DNA of 45,832 nucleotides from Bordetella parapertussis (GTDB lineage Bacteria; Bacteroidota; Bacteroidia; Chitinophagales; Chitinophagaceae): the NCBI GenBank assembly GCA_943331005.2, contig CALQJX020000028.1, positions 1-45,832 of the forward strand, in the 5' to 3' direction. Both the position numbers and the translations under genes were made by a program. Below, piece by piece: positions 18,254 to 26,411 of this stretch (position 1 is its first letter; each line of letters opens with the position of its first letter). The notes beneath the pieces are model-generated. The model had not been told where the DNA came from, did not search any database, and saw only the letters and a list, made by a program, of their open reading frames with translations.

Positions 18254-18435
18254 TTCTATGAATACAATTACTCTGTCGTAAGATAGAATCTCATTGAGAA
18301 AACAAAGCTGAATATTAATTGATTGATTACCAATACATTGTGCTAATTAGTAGACCGCAATTGTTAGTAGGTAGGCTTTGAGGCTATATAAGATGTGTAT
18401 TGTTTCTATTAAATTGGCCGAAATTTTCGCCTGCA

Positions 18436-18927
18436 ATGGAATTTACTAAGAAGCTATATCTGCTCAGATATGTACTATTGGTCGCAATTGTTTTTGTGAC
18501 AATTACCGCCAATGCACAAACTGTAGATTCTTCTGTTGTAGAAGATATAGCATTGCCTGATACAGCTACAGGTGCTATAAGTACTGATGTAGTACCTGTA
18601 TCAAAGCCCGTGATAAAGAAGAACAGGTCATCTGTTGTGGGTAATGCAGCTGCAAAGGTATTTTTTACGGAGGCAACAGAAGGGTGCCAACAGGGACAGG
18701 AAGGTGTGTCTATCCAGAACATTGGGGATAATGTTGCAATCGCATATCTTGAAATGACTGTGACCAGTGGAGCGACCCTGATCTATGGACACTCAAACAT
18801 TAAAAGGATCAAGATAGATAATCTATCTCCCAACGAAGTACGTTTTATAGGGTGCCAGGGTTGTAAAGGAAATCAGTCAGGCAAGGTTTGTACCAGCTAC
18901 AAACTGCTTGGTGCCAATTTCAAGTAA
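18436..18927 (+). CDS. Small secreted protein of unknown function
   Basis: The 163-residue protein starts with a clear signal peptide (M-E-F-T-K-K-L-Y, hydrophobic core, cleavage near A-N-A-Q). I chose the ATG at 18436 because it puts the signal peptide at the N-terminus; an upstream TTG at 18400 would add twelve uncharacteristic residues. The mature part has a Ser/Asp/Val-rich stretch followed by a compact domain with V-S-I-Q-N-I-G-D-N and five Cys residues, one pair in C-Q-G-C near the end. This resembles small beta-sheet domains, but I recognise no family. It stands alone, about 180 bases ahead of the MBOAT gene. Confidence 0.7.
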   Translation: MEFTKKLYLLRYVLLVAIVFVTITANAQTVDSSVVEDIALPDTATGAISTDVVPVSKPVIKKNRSSVVGNAAAKVFFTEATEGCQQGQEGVSIQNIGDNVAIAYLEMTVTSGATLIYGHSNIKRIKIDNLSPNEVRFIGCQGCKGNQSGKVCTSYKLLGANFK

Positions 18928-19104
18928 TTGGAAGATCAGGTGCTTTACCTACATCGAATTGTTAGTACGAGAATCGCAGTGGTTTGTTGCCAAACATCAT
19001 TAAATACTTTGCAATAAGTTGGAAAATGGTTTCATAAATTCTCTTTTGAATTTCATTGAAATGAGTCAATTCAGCCCTCTCCCGAAAAATATGGAAACCT
19101 TACA

Positions 19105-20562
19105 ATGCTATTCAATTCAATAGAGTTTTTTGTCTTCCTGCCGATAATATTTGTTTTGTACTGGTTTGTATTCAACAAAAAGATCAACAATCAAAATGCA
19201 CTGGTACTTATAGCCAGTTATTTTTTTTACGGATGGTGGAGCTGGAAGTTCATGTGCCTGTTAATGCTCAGTACCTGCCTGGACTATGGATATGGATTTT
19301 GGGTTGCATCTCCGAACAGAAATAAGGCAAAGATATTTTTATGGTTGAGCGTTATTAATAATCTGGGCGTTCTTGCTGTATTCAAATACTACAATTTCTT
19401 CGCCACAGAATTTCAAAGCGGGCTCGCCCTTCTTGGTTTAAAGACAAACTTCGTTTTGCTTCATTTTGCTTTGCCGGTGGGGATATCTTTTTACACATTT
19501 CATGGTATGTCGTATGTATTCGACATATATAGAGGACATCAAAAACCGGTTAAGAGCTTTATTGAATATGCCGTATTCGTTAGCTTTTTTCCGCTGTTAG
19601 TTGCAGGTCCTGTAGAAAGGGCGAGTCACTTGCTGCCACAAGTTCAAAGAAAAAGAGAATTCAATTACACTCAGGCGGTAGAAGGCTGCCGGCTAATGCT
19701 ATACGGCCTGTTTAAAAAGATGGTCATAGCCGATAGCCTGGCCAATATTGTAGACGGCATTTTTGGAAAGTATGAAAACTACAATGCTTATACACTTCTT
19801 ATCGGGGCAATTGCGTTCAGCTTCCAGATATATGCCGACTTCAGTGGTTATTCTGACATTGCGCTAGGTACGGCTAAGCTATTTGGCTTTGAGCTACTAA
19901 GCAACTTTAAATTCCCCTACTTTTCAAGAGATGTTGCCGAGTTCTGGCGTCGCTGGCATATTTCTCTTTCATCCTGGTTCAGAGACTATCTGTATATACC
20001 ATTGGGCGGTTCTAAAGAAGGAAAATACAAAGCAATCCGAAATACGTTTATCATCTTCCTGGTAAGTGGTTTCTGGCATGGCGCAAGCTGGAATTATATA
20101 GCATGGGGTTTTGTGCATGCCTGTGGTTTTCTACCTCTGTTGCTGCTGAACCGGAACAGAAAGTATGTGTCGAGCGTTGTTGCTGAAGACCGTAAGATCC
20201 CGAACCTCAGGGAGCTTTGGCAAATTGGGATGACATTTGTGTTTGTAACATTTGCATGGATATTTTTCAGGGCAAATAACATGAAGATTGCCATAGATTA
20301 TATCGGAAAGATCATTACAGATACGATTCAGAATCCGAGTCAATTCCTGATATTGCCACAAGGCAAAATGGTATTTGTTTATGCCATTGCCTTGCTTCTT
20401 TTTGACTGGCCGCTGAGAAGGAATGAAAAATCGTTGAAGTTTAGCAATTCCGAAGGGGTGAGGTATGCCATTTACACCCTACTTATTATCGCCATATTTA
20501 CAGTGTTTGTTTTAGATTATCTTAACGATAAAGGTCAGGACTTTATATATTTTCAATTCTAA
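19105..20562 (+). CDS. MBOAT-family O-acyltransferase (AlgI/DltB-like)
   Basis: The 485-residue polytopic membrane protein belongs to the MBOAT family by its overall pattern: L-F-N-S-x-x-F-x-x-F-L-P at the start, the F-A-D-F-S-G-Y-S-D-I-A-x-G-xx-x-L-F-G core, the E-F-W-R-R-W-H-I-S-L-S-S-W-F-R-D-Y-L-Y-I-P-L-G-G motif, and the active-site H325 in W-H-G-A-S-W-N. AlgI/DltB-type members move acyl groups across the cytoplasmic membrane onto extracytoplasmic glycans. The stop overlaps the start of the next gene (TAATG), so the two are translationally coupled. The pair resembles an AlgI plus AlgJ/AlgX-like partner arrangement. The acceptor is probably a cell-surface or secreted polysaccharide but cannot be read from the sequence. 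Confidence 0.92.
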   Translation: MLFNSIEFFVFLPIIFVLYWFVFNKKINNQNALVLIASYFFYGWWSWKFMCLLMLSTCLDYGYGFWVASPNRNKAKIFLWLSVINNLGVLAVFKYYNFFATEFQSGLALLGLKTNFVLLHFALPVGISFYTFHGMSYVFDIYRGHQKPVKSFIEYAVFVSFFPLLVAGPVERASHLLPQVQRKREFNYTQAVEGCRLMLYGLFKKMVIADSLANIVDGIFGKYENYNAYTLLIGAIAFSFQIYADFSGYSDIALGTAKLFGFELLSNFKFPYFSRDVAEFWRRWHISLSSWFRDYLYIPLGGSKEGKYKAIRNTFIIFLVSGFWHGASWNYIAWGFVHACGFLPLLLLNRNRKYVSSVVAEDRKIPNLRELWQIGMTFVFVTFAWIFFRANNMKIAIDYIGKIITDTIQNPSQFLILPQGKMVFVYAIALLLFDWPLRRNEKSLKFSNSEGVRYAIYTLLIIAIFTVFVLDYLNDKGQDFIYFQF

Positions 20563-21473
20563 TGAATAAATTTTTTAATAAATTGACAATTACACTGACT
20601 TTACCATTAGTACTGTTGGTTATCTCTAATGTTATTGGTTTATACTTGTTAAATAGAGAGTATAAATTTTCATTACCTAATGGTCTGAAGTACATTAAGC
20701 AATCGGAGCAGGGGCATATACTCATGATAGGTTGCTCTAACCTGATGCACAACATTGACAAGCATCAACTGAAGCAAAAGTATCCGCAGGTTGACTATTT
20801 ATATTTTGCCGGTAATCAAAATTCATCGTTTGTTAAATACCTTAGTGAGTCAAAGCAATTTTCCCATTATGACACTATAATACTGTATTTGCCTTACTCC
20901 ACATTAAAGAAGAATGTTGCAGTATCTTCTTCTGACGAGATATCTAAAAGCACTTTTATATCATATGATTATGCTTTAAGCACGATAAGGAACACTAAAG
21001 TAAATTTCTTCAATAACTGGCTTTGGAACTATTTGAATGTAAAGCTTTATCGTTCTCACCCGTCTAATAATTATCCTATTTTCACACTAAAAGACAACTT
21101 GCTAGATTCTTTGTGTGGTGTCCCCTCGTATCTCAATTGTGAAAATAAATTTGATGCGAGTAAGCACCAGATCGAACACGTGGATTATACTACCGACGAC
21201 GTTAGCTTTATATGCGGCTTGTTTCCGGGCAAAACAATGTACATACTACTTACCCCCATGCCTAATACTGCAAATAATGTCAGCACGGCACGACACATCA
21301 ACAAGACAGTAAAATTGTTCCCAAACCTATTGAACTCGGCCTACACAATGGATTCTTCGCTGTTTTATGACCAGTGGTATCATCTTAATCATTGCGGTAA
21401 CCAACTGGAAACGGCACACCTGATACGAGTGCTGGATTCACTTAGGTCTAATTCGAATTCGATTGTAAAGTAA
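20562..21473 (+). CDS. Membrane-anchored SGNH-hydrolase-like partner of the MBOAT acyltransferase
   Basis: The 303-residue protein has one N-terminal membrane helix (about 8-30) and a periplasmic domain. The segment I-L-M-I-G-C-S-N (53-60) resembles SGNH block I with the nucleophile at S59, and Y-D-Q-W-Y-H-L-N-H-C-G (269-279) resembles block V with the catalytic Asp (D270) and His (H274). The ATG overlaps the MBOAT stop by one base. By analogy with AlgJ/AlgX it would transfer or remove acetyl groups from a glycan after the MBOAT protein delivers them across the membrane. The fold assignment rests on these two short motifs and the gene context. Confidence 0.65.
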   Translation: MNKFFNKLTITLTLPLVLLVISNVIGLYLLNREYKFSLPNGLKYIKQSEQGHILMIGCSNLMHNIDKHQLKQKYPQVDYLYFAGNQNSSFVKYLSESKQFSHYDTIILYLPYSTLKKNVAVSSSDEISKSTFISYDYALSTIRNTKVNFFNNWLWNYLNVKLYRSHPSNNYPIFTLKDNLLDSLCGVPSYLNCENKFDASKHQIEHVDYTTDDVSFICGLFPGKTMYILLTPMPNTANNVSTARHINKTVKLFPNLLNSAYTMDSSLFYDQWYHLNHCGNQLETAHLIRVLDSLRSNSNSIVK

Positions 21474-21695
21474 AAATCCAAAGTGGTGAAGAGGCTTTCG
21501 GGGACTTTTCTGTCTCTCAATTCGTAATTCTCCACTCGTCCTCATTGCGAACCAGGACGAATGACAAATCATCGACCATTCACTTTTTCTTTTTCTGCCC
21601 AAACCACTTATCAATAAACGTACGAAATGAGAACTTCTCAACCATTTCAGGGCTATTATCTGCTGCTTTGGTTGAAGAAATATCTATTGAACGAT

Positions 21696-22195
21696 TGTAA
21701 GTACGCCTTAAAAGCGGACAGTTTTTAAATGGACTAAAAGTCAATAATTTAAAATTTTCAGACATGAGAAGTACAAGAATTACGGAGGCTCAAATTGTCA
21801 AAGCCCTCAAAGAACATGAGGAAGGCAGAAAAGCAGAAGACCTATGCCGTGAACTGGAGATATGCAAGGCTACATTGTGTAACTAAAAAAGCAAATTCGG
21901 AGGAATGGACATCTCTGATGTTAGGTAGCTCAAAGAGCTTGAAGAAGAGAATACCCGGTTGAAGCGGATGTATGCTAATCTTAGCCTGGATCACGAGATA
22001 TTAAAGGATATCACAAAAAAAGGTTGGGACCCTGCTTGCAAAGGGAGTTAGCAGAGGAGGCGGTGAAGGAATATCTTGTGAATGTGAGCAGGGCCTGCAA
22101 GATGGTAAGATTGGAAAAGTCACAGTAATACTATCAAAGCCAAAAAGACGATATAGAAGGTATCGCTGCATTGCAGCAGCTGGCGCATGCTTGCA
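21696..22195 (+). mobile_element. Remnant of an IS3-family (IS407-like) insertion sequence
   Basis: The left end probably starts at TGTAAGTACGCC (21696), about 68 bases before the orfA start, with AAAGCGGACAG nearby as is usual for this group. orfA is nearly full length but carries two stop codons. orfB is cut after about 55 codons, and the right end and most of the catalytic DDE region are missing. The right boundary is approximate: similarity ends between 22190 and 22254, where the decayed adhesin copy begins. Confidence 0.75.
21764..22195 (+). pseudogene. Decayed IS3-family transposase OrfA plus the 5' part of OrfB
   Basis: From ATG at 21764 the translation M-R-S-T-R-I-T-E-A-Q-I-V-K-A-L-K, then A-E-D-L-C-R-E-L and K-S-K-F-G-G-M-D-I-S-D-V-R and L-K-E-L-E-E-E-N-T-R-L-K-R-M-Y-A matches the OrfA helix-turn-helix/leucine-zipper protein of the IS407 group. 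In-frame stops replace the Trp after T-L-C-N and the Arg after D-V-R. After the A-rich slippery stretch near 22014-22020 the frame shifts, as in functional members, to R-E-L-A-E-E-A-V-K-E-Y-L and R-A-C-K-M-V-R-L-E-K-S, then a stop, then Y-Y-Q-S-Q-K-D-D of OrfB. The sequence then leaves the family before the DDE domain. It cannot encode active transposase. Confidence 0.8.
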
Positions 22196-22253
22196 CTTCC
22201 CAATTGGTCTTTACTGTAGCCGGGTATTGTATTGTTTCCTTTAATAAAACCAT

Positions 22254-22660
22254 CAAGCCCCACAAAGGCATTCTACATCAGTCAGTGCCCGAAACAGTTC
22301 AGGGATAATTTTAGCTTCTATAGCTATTTCGGTTATGTTTACAGTGTTAGTGGGAGGTTCTTCTACTGCAGAGTAATATTAAATGCTATACCTGGTAAAG
22401 ACAGAGGAACTACTAGCTATTGTAGGACAGCCGGAACTACCAATAACAAAGCAATAGGTACTTACTGGAGCAGTAACTTATCTATAGCTGTTGTATAAAA
22501 GAGTACTGGTATCGTAACAGGTACTATATGCATAACTTTGCCTACATGTCTTATAAAAGGAGTGTACATGTAGTGCTTTATTGATGCAACTTTTAGCAGC
22601 AAACATTGAGACTGGTGTACCAGCCGTAATAGTGGGTAAGTATTGTAAATTACAAGTTTA
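22254..22660 (+). pseudogene. Decayed copy of a head-module + Big_2 gene
   Basis: Bases 22254-22340 align with the head of the island genes: CAAGCCCCACAAAGGCATT corresponds to CAAGCGCCACAAGGCATAC at 3261, then with one frameshift N-S-S-G-I-I-L-A-S-I-A-I-S-V-M-F-T corresponds to N-S-S-G-T-I-L-A-S-T-A-I-S-V-R-F-T. The rest of the head is missing. From about 22375 the text reads like a Big_2 unit: R-V-I-L-N-A-I-P, then G-T-Y-W-S-S-N-L-S-I-A-V-V, a stop, and K-S-T-G-I-V-T-G-T, and V-P-A-V-I-V-G near 22620 looks like the start of another unit. Frameshifts, stops and an internal deletion show it is dead. It lies about 4.3 kb beyond the nearest live copy, next to the IS3 remnant. Confidence 0.75.
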
Positions 22661-22737
22661 GTCGCTTTTTGATATTTTAATATGTAATTATATGACTCCG
22701 TATCTTGTTCGACAATTTCTTTGTTGAGCCAACTCAG

Positions 22738-22765
22738 TCCCACCCGTCTTTCTGGTGGGATTTTT
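22738..22765 (+). terminator. Hairpin terminator after the decayed region
   Basis: TCCCACC (22738-22744) pairs with GGTGGGA (22754-22760) over a nine-base loop, followed by five T residues on the plus strand. It may be the surviving terminator of the decayed adhesin copy or of another lost gene. Confidence 0.6.
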
Positions 22766-22927
22766 AGTTTAAAGCATACCTTCACTAAAATATTGATGAC
22801 CTTATCTCATCTCTACTATAAATTAGCTCTGCTGAAGATTTCAATTATAACCTTCCTATTCTTAGTAAAACTCTTATTGTTTTTATAGTATAACCGGCTT
22901 CATTGCAGCAATCTCCTTTTTACTTTT

Positions 22928-22935
22928 TACTTTTG
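22928..22935 (+). promoter_or_regulatory. Possible -7 box of the plsC-like gene
   Basis: TACTTTTG fits the Bacteroidota TAnnTTTG consensus and ends eight bases before the ATG at 22944, which would give a very short leader. A TTG lies 22 bases upstream (22903-22905), a little further than the usual 19-20. Confidence 0.3.
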
Positions 22936-22943
22936 TTACCTAC

Positions 22944-23699
22944 ATGAATTTTCTCAAAAATATAGCTGGCCATATATATGCCGTTTACGCCCTTCTGGTG
23001 TTTATAGCCACTATGCTGGTTGTTGTTTTTCCTATCTGGATCATCTCTCTGCTCAGCGAGCCACATAGATCCAAAATGCTGCACAAGGTCTTCAGACTAT
23101 GGATGGGTGTATACATGCCACTTATTTTCTGCCCGGTTTTCAGAAAAGGCAAACACCACTTCAAAAAAGGACAGAACTATGTGGTAGTACTCAACCACAA
23201 CTCATTTATGGATATTCCGGTATCATCTCCCTGGATACCTGGTCCCAATAAAACACTTGCTAAGATCGAAATGGCAAAGATTCCTCTGTTTGGCATCATT
23301 TATAAAGCCGGATCGATATTGGTTGACAGGAAAAAAGAAAGTAGTCGCAGAGATAGTTTTGCCCGCATGCAGGAAACACTGGAGATGGGCATAAACCTTT
23401 GCCTTTATCCCGAAGGCACCCGCAACAAAACCGATAAGCCGCTACAGCCCTTTTATGATGGCGCTTTCCTTACGGCCATTAAGGCGCAGAAACCTATCAT
23501 TCCCGGGCTCATTTTCAATACCGGCAAAATATTACCGCACAACCGCAAAGGGTGGGCTAGACCCAGTCCCATCAGACTCCATTTTCTTGAATCTGTAGCT
23601 ACAGAAGGGCTCACTACAAATGATGTAGCTGCGCTTAAAGAAAAAGTGCGGTTAATAATGGAACAACACTATATCACCAACCAAAACACCCCTTCATGA
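22944..23699 (+). CDS. plsC: 1-acyl-sn-glycerol-3-phosphate acyltransferase family protein (PlsC-like)
   Basis: The 251-residue protein has a hydrophobic N-terminus (about 12-37) and the two key PlsC motifs: N-H-N-S-F-M-D (84-90, the H-x4-D catalytic pair being H85 and D90) and L-Y-P-E-G-T-R-N (154-161, substrate binding). The length is normal for the family. The reaction would be acylation of lysophosphatidate to phosphatidate at the cytoplasmic face of the inner membrane. Its last four bases overlap the next gene (ATGA), so the two are coupled. Related acyltransferases acting on other lysolipids share the same motifs, so the substrate is inferred. Confidence 0.88.
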   Translation: MNFLKNIAGHIYAVYALLVFIATMLVVVFPIWIISLLSEPHRSKMLHKVFRLWMGVYMPLIFCPVFRKGKHHFKKGQNYVVVLNHNSFMDIPVSSPWIPGPNKTLAKIEMAKIPLFGIIYKAGSILVDRKKESSRRDSFARMQETLEMGINLCLYPEGTRNKTDKPLQPFYDGAFLTAIKAQKPIIPGLIFNTGKILPHNRKGWARPSPIRLHFLESVATEGLTTNDVAALKEKVRLIMEQHYITNQNTPS

Positions 23700-24466
23700 C
23701 CTTCACTATTATCGGAACAGGTAGTATGGCCTGGTTCATTGGAAACAGACTCGTTGCAGCCCGGCATCTGTGCAAAGGTGTTTTCGGCAGAAACGATACT
23801 GCAGTAAAACAATTGGCAGAGGCGCTTTTGTGCAACCATCATGGCGATCTGAAAGCCGCTAAAGATATGGAAGCCGATGTGTGTTTCATTGCTGTTTCAG
23901 ATAATGCGGTTCAGCTGATTGCAGATCAGCTCTCTTACAAAAAAACAGTACTGATACACACCGCCGGAGCAGTGTCTATTGATGCCATCAGCAAGGCCTC
24001 TTCAGATACAGCTGTGCTTTGGCCTGTATACTCCATACCTCGCAACAATCAGCCTACACATCGCAATATACCTATTGCCTGGGAAGCATCTTCTCCCAAA
24101 GCAGAGAAATATGCGCTTACACTGGCTCATGTACTCACAGATGTGTTGTTTGAAGCGAAGTACGACCAAAGAAAATGGATGCACCTGTCGGCAGTGATCA
24201 GCAACAATTTCACCAATCACCTCATGGCTATCTGCGAAAAGATATGTGCTGAAAACAATTTGCCTTTCTCGGTGCTGGAACCAATTATCGAACAGACCTA
24301 TTCCCGTTTCAGGCACGCCTCGCCCTCATCCTTACAAACCGGCCCGGCAATGCGGGGTGACTCATCTACCATAAACGAACAGATGATATTATTGCAGACG
24401 CACCCGCAATGGCAAAAAATATATGAAGCTATTACAGATTCCATACAACTTCAATCTGTCAAATAA
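23696..24466 (+). CDS. Rossmann-like / DUF2520 domain protein
   Basis: The 256-residue protein starts with M-T-F-T-I-I-G-T-G-S-M-A-W, a Rossmann dinucleotide-binding glycine motif (G7-x-G9). The N-terminal half follows the NADP oxidoreductase/pyrroline-5-carboxylate reductase pattern (D-V-C-F-I-A-V-S-D and V-L-I-H-T-A-G). The C-terminal helical half (about 130-250), with F-T-N-H-L and G-P-A-x-R-G-D, is the DUF2520 domain that follows this fold in a widespread bacterial family. The start overlaps the plsC-like stop by four bases. The substrate is unknown; homologues are annotated only as putative oxidoreductases. Confidence 0.85.
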   Translation: MTFTIIGTGSMAWFIGNRLVAARHLCKGVFGRNDTAVKQLAEALLCNHHGDLKAAKDMEADVCFIAVSDNAVQLIADQLSYKKTVLIHTAGAVSIDAISKASSDTAVLWPVYSIPRNNQPTHRNIPIAWEASSPKAEKYALTLAHVLTDVLFEAKYDQRKWMHLSAVISNNFTNHLMAICEKICAENNLPFSVLEPIIEQTYSRFRHASPSSLQTGPAMRGDSSTINEQMILLQTHPQWQKIYEAITDSIQLQSVK

Positions 24467-24514
24467 CCCCGCCGATTTTGAAGGTCTTCACTATAAACGT
24501 AACTTACACTGCTA

Positions 24515-25345
24515 ATGGTAAACGTAGGAGAATATAATACACTGAAAGTAGTTAAAGAGGTCGATTTCGGAATGTATCTCGATGGTAATCCGGATGAGAT
24601 ACTGCTGCCCAAAAGGTATGTACCTGCAGGTTTGAAGATCGATGATGAGATCAACGTCTTCGTTTATCACGACAATGAAGGGAGACTGATAGCCACTACA
24701 GACCGTCCGGTTGCCGTAGTAGGAGAGATAGCCATGATGCAAGTAGCCAGTGTTACACCTCATGGTGCTTTCCTCAAATGGGGTATTATGAAGGATGTTT
24801 TTATACCCCTGTCCTACATGGAGCATAGGATGAAAGAAGGCGACAAACGTCTGGTTATGCTGGTTATTGACGCACAGACCGGCCGCGTTACCGCCACCGA
24901 AAAAATAGATCATTTCCTCAGCAATCTGGAGCTTACTATAAAGATCAACGATGAAGTGGATCTGGTTGTTTTCCAGAAAACAGATATTGGTTATAAAGTC
25001 ATCATAAACAGCAAACACATAGGTGTGCTGCATTACAACGAGGTCTTCCGCGAACTGGAAATTGGCGAAAAACTAAAAGGCTTTATCAAAAACCTCAGGC
25101 CGGGCAATAAGATCGATGTATCGCCAGGCACCAAGGGCTACACCCGTGTAAAAAGTGAAGAAGACCGCATTATTGAGCTGCTGCGCAACAACAGCGGCTA
25201 TTTGCCATACAACGACAAATCTGACCCCGAAGCTATCTATGCCTTCTTCGGCATGAGCAAAAAAACCTTCAAAATGACTTTGGGTGCCTTATATAAAAAG
25301 AGGCAAATAGAATTTACTCAGACCGGTACTAAACTGGTAGAATAA
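24515..25345 (+). CDS. cvfB: S1 RNA-binding protein of the CvfB family
   Basis: The 276-residue protein matches the CvfB/YitL layout: an N-terminal S1-like region (G-E-Y-N-T-L-K-V-V-K-E-V-D-F-G-M-Y-L-D and E-I-L-L-P-K-R-Y-V), further S1-like strands (V-T-P-H-G-A-F-L-K-W-G and D-V-F-I-P), and a C-terminal winged-helix part with G-Y-L-P-Y-N-D-K-S-D-P-E-A-I and F-G-M-S-K-K-T-F-K. Family members bind RNA and affect expression of virulence and stress genes in Firmicutes; the role here is not known. It lies 48 bases downstream of the DUF2520 gene and may be co-transcribed. Confidence 0.88.
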   Translation: MVNVGEYNTLKVVKEVDFGMYLDGNPDEILLPKRYVPAGLKIDDEINVFVYHDNEGRLIATTDRPVAVVGEIAMMQVASVTPHGAFLKWGIMKDVFIPLSYMEHRMKEGDKRLVMLVIDAQTGRVTATEKIDHFLSNLELTIKINDEVDLVVFQKTDIGYKVIINSKHIGVLHYNEVFRELEIGEKLKGFIKNLRPGNKIDVSPGTKGYTRVKSEEDRIIELLRNNSGYLPYNDKSDPEAIYAFFGMSKKTFKMTLGALYKKRQIEFTQTGTKLVE

Positions 25346-25384
25346 AGCTATTTGCCGCTTCGTTATTACTAAAAGAACTGTTGA

Positions 25385-26035
25385 TTATCCGGGGATCCTG
25401 GCGATGTATTTCGACATTTCCTTGATCTGCTCTACTACCTGAGGATTAGTAGCCTTGCACGCCTTTGCTTTGTTGAAATAGATCTTGCCATTTCTAAAGT
25501 CGCGACGCTGAATGCAAATACCTGAAAGTTGCAGGTAGGCAGTAGCTTCGTTGTCTTTGTCAGGAAGGCCTATCTGAACTGCTTTTCTCAGGTGCTCGTA
25601 TGCTTCTTTGATATTACCTTTTTTGTGTGCTATTGCACCAAGCTGCAGATAGGCTGTACCTTCAAAATCCTTCTCACCACCACCTGTTTCCAGTCCTTTC
25701 CTCAACTGTGCTTCTGCCTGATCCAGATCTTCTCCCATTGTAGAAAAATTGGCCTGCAGCATATAAAATGAAGAACGTATTGGTTTATACAACAGATTAG
25801 GGTATTTAACCAGTTTCAGCAACTTTTGTGCACCTTCCATATCTCCGCTTTCTATATAACCCTGTATCAGGGTCATAGGGCCTATCAGGAAATATGCAGT
25901 GATCATAATAGCTGATACCAGAAATGGTATCCAAGCTATCCACCAGGTAACCTTAAAGCCTATCAGAAAACCAAGCGCTATTAGCAGAACCGCTATAGGA
26001 ATACGATAAAAAACGAAAATGCGACGTAAATTCAT
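25385..26035 (-). CDS. Inner-membrane protein with tetratricopeptide repeats
   Basis: The 216-residue protein has two N-terminal membrane helices (about 9-29 and 31-53) followed by a soluble helical region (about 60-205) with TPR-like units: A-E-A-Q-L-R-K-G-L, then G-T-A-Y-L-Q-L-G-A-I-A-H-K-K-G-N-I-K-E-A-Y-E-H-L-R-K-A, then A-T-A-Y-L-Q-L-S-G-I-C. TPRs mediate protein-protein contacts. It is convergent with the CvfB gene. A -7 box (TATCTTTG, 26060-26053) lies just ahead of the ATG. The partner is unknown. Confidence 0.8.
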   Translation of the reverse strand: MNLRRIFVFYRIPIAVLLIALGFLIGFKVTWWIAWIPFLVSAIMITAYFLIGPMTLIQGYIESGDMEGAQKLLKLVKYPNLLYKPIRSSFYMLQANFSTMGEDLDQAEAQLRKGLETGGGEKDFEGTAYLQLGAIAHKKGNIKEAYEHLRKAVQIGLPDKDNEATAYLQLSGICIQRRDFRNGKIYFNKAKACKATNPQVVEQIKEMSKYIARIPG

Positions 26036-26052
26036 GTTATTAATTGGGGGCG

Positions 26053-26060
26053 CAAAGATA
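26053..26060 (-). promoter_or_regulatory. -7 promoter box of the TPR gene
   Basis: On the minus strand TATCTTTG, followed by CG, matches the TAnnTTTG consensus 17 bases before the ATG at 26035. I see no clear -33 TTG at the usual distance. Confidence 0.45.
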
Positions 26061-26139
26061 CCTGATTTTTGTCTTATTGTATAGTTTGCCCGTAGAATGT
26101 AAACTGTTATTAGCGCAGCAATAGCTGCATCAGATAGTA

Positions 26140-26373
26140 TTAATTCTGATTGTCACGCCATTCATATACCCACGACGACTGTATCATTTCCAGATGACCT
26201 TCGTTACATTCCTCTCTTTTTCCTTCAAAATTCGGCAATTCCAGTACCCATTCCAGCAGTTCTGTAAAACGGATCCTGTATATCTTGCTTTCACCAAAAT
26301 CGTCACCAAATTTCTCATATAGCTTCAGCGCTATATCTTCATAATCATTCCACTTAATAGGCGGTTCGTACAT
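26140..26373 (-). CDS. iscX: IscX-like iron-sulfur assembly protein
   Basis: The 77-residue acidic protein matches IscX (YfhJ): W-N-D-Y-E-D-I-A-L-K-L-Y-E-K-F near the start, I-R-F-T-E-L-L-E-W-V-L-E-L-P-N-F in the middle, and E-G-H-L-E-M-I-Q-S-S-W near the end. IscX binds iron and IscS and tunes Fe-S cluster assembly. It lies 38 bases downstream of the ferredoxin gene on the same strand, an arrangement like fdx-iscX in isc operons, but the other isc genes are not in this window. Confidence 0.85.
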   Translation of the reverse strand: MYEPPIKWNDYEDIALKLYEKFGDDFGESKIYRIRFTELLEWVLELPNFEGKREECNEGHLEMIQSSWVYEWRDNQN

Positions 26374-26411
26374 AATGTATAATTGTATTATTTATTTAGG
26401 GCTTTTATCTC

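Larger units (their letters stand above)
21474..22943. other. Gene graveyard with IS remnant and decayed adhesin copy
   Basis: There is no intact gene in these 1.47 kb. From left to right it holds about 220 bases with no clear content (a 61-residue minus-strand frame ending in a Lys-rich tail crosses the left end of the IS remnant), an IS3-family remnant (21696 to about 22195), a decayed copy of the head + Big_2 gene type (about 22254-22660), a hairpin terminator (22738-22765), and an A/T-rich lead-in to the plsC-like gene. Confidence 0.7.

Noticed and set aside
21580..21765. Minus-strand frame of 61 codons with a Lys-rich end, left of and across the IS end
   Set aside because: It crosses the IS left end and resembles no family; it may be a gene scrap, but the evidence is too thin to annotate.
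22462..22785. Minus-strand frame of 107 codons in the decayed region
   Set aside because: It lies antisense to the decayed Big_2 remnant and runs through a terminator hairpin; no family recognised.
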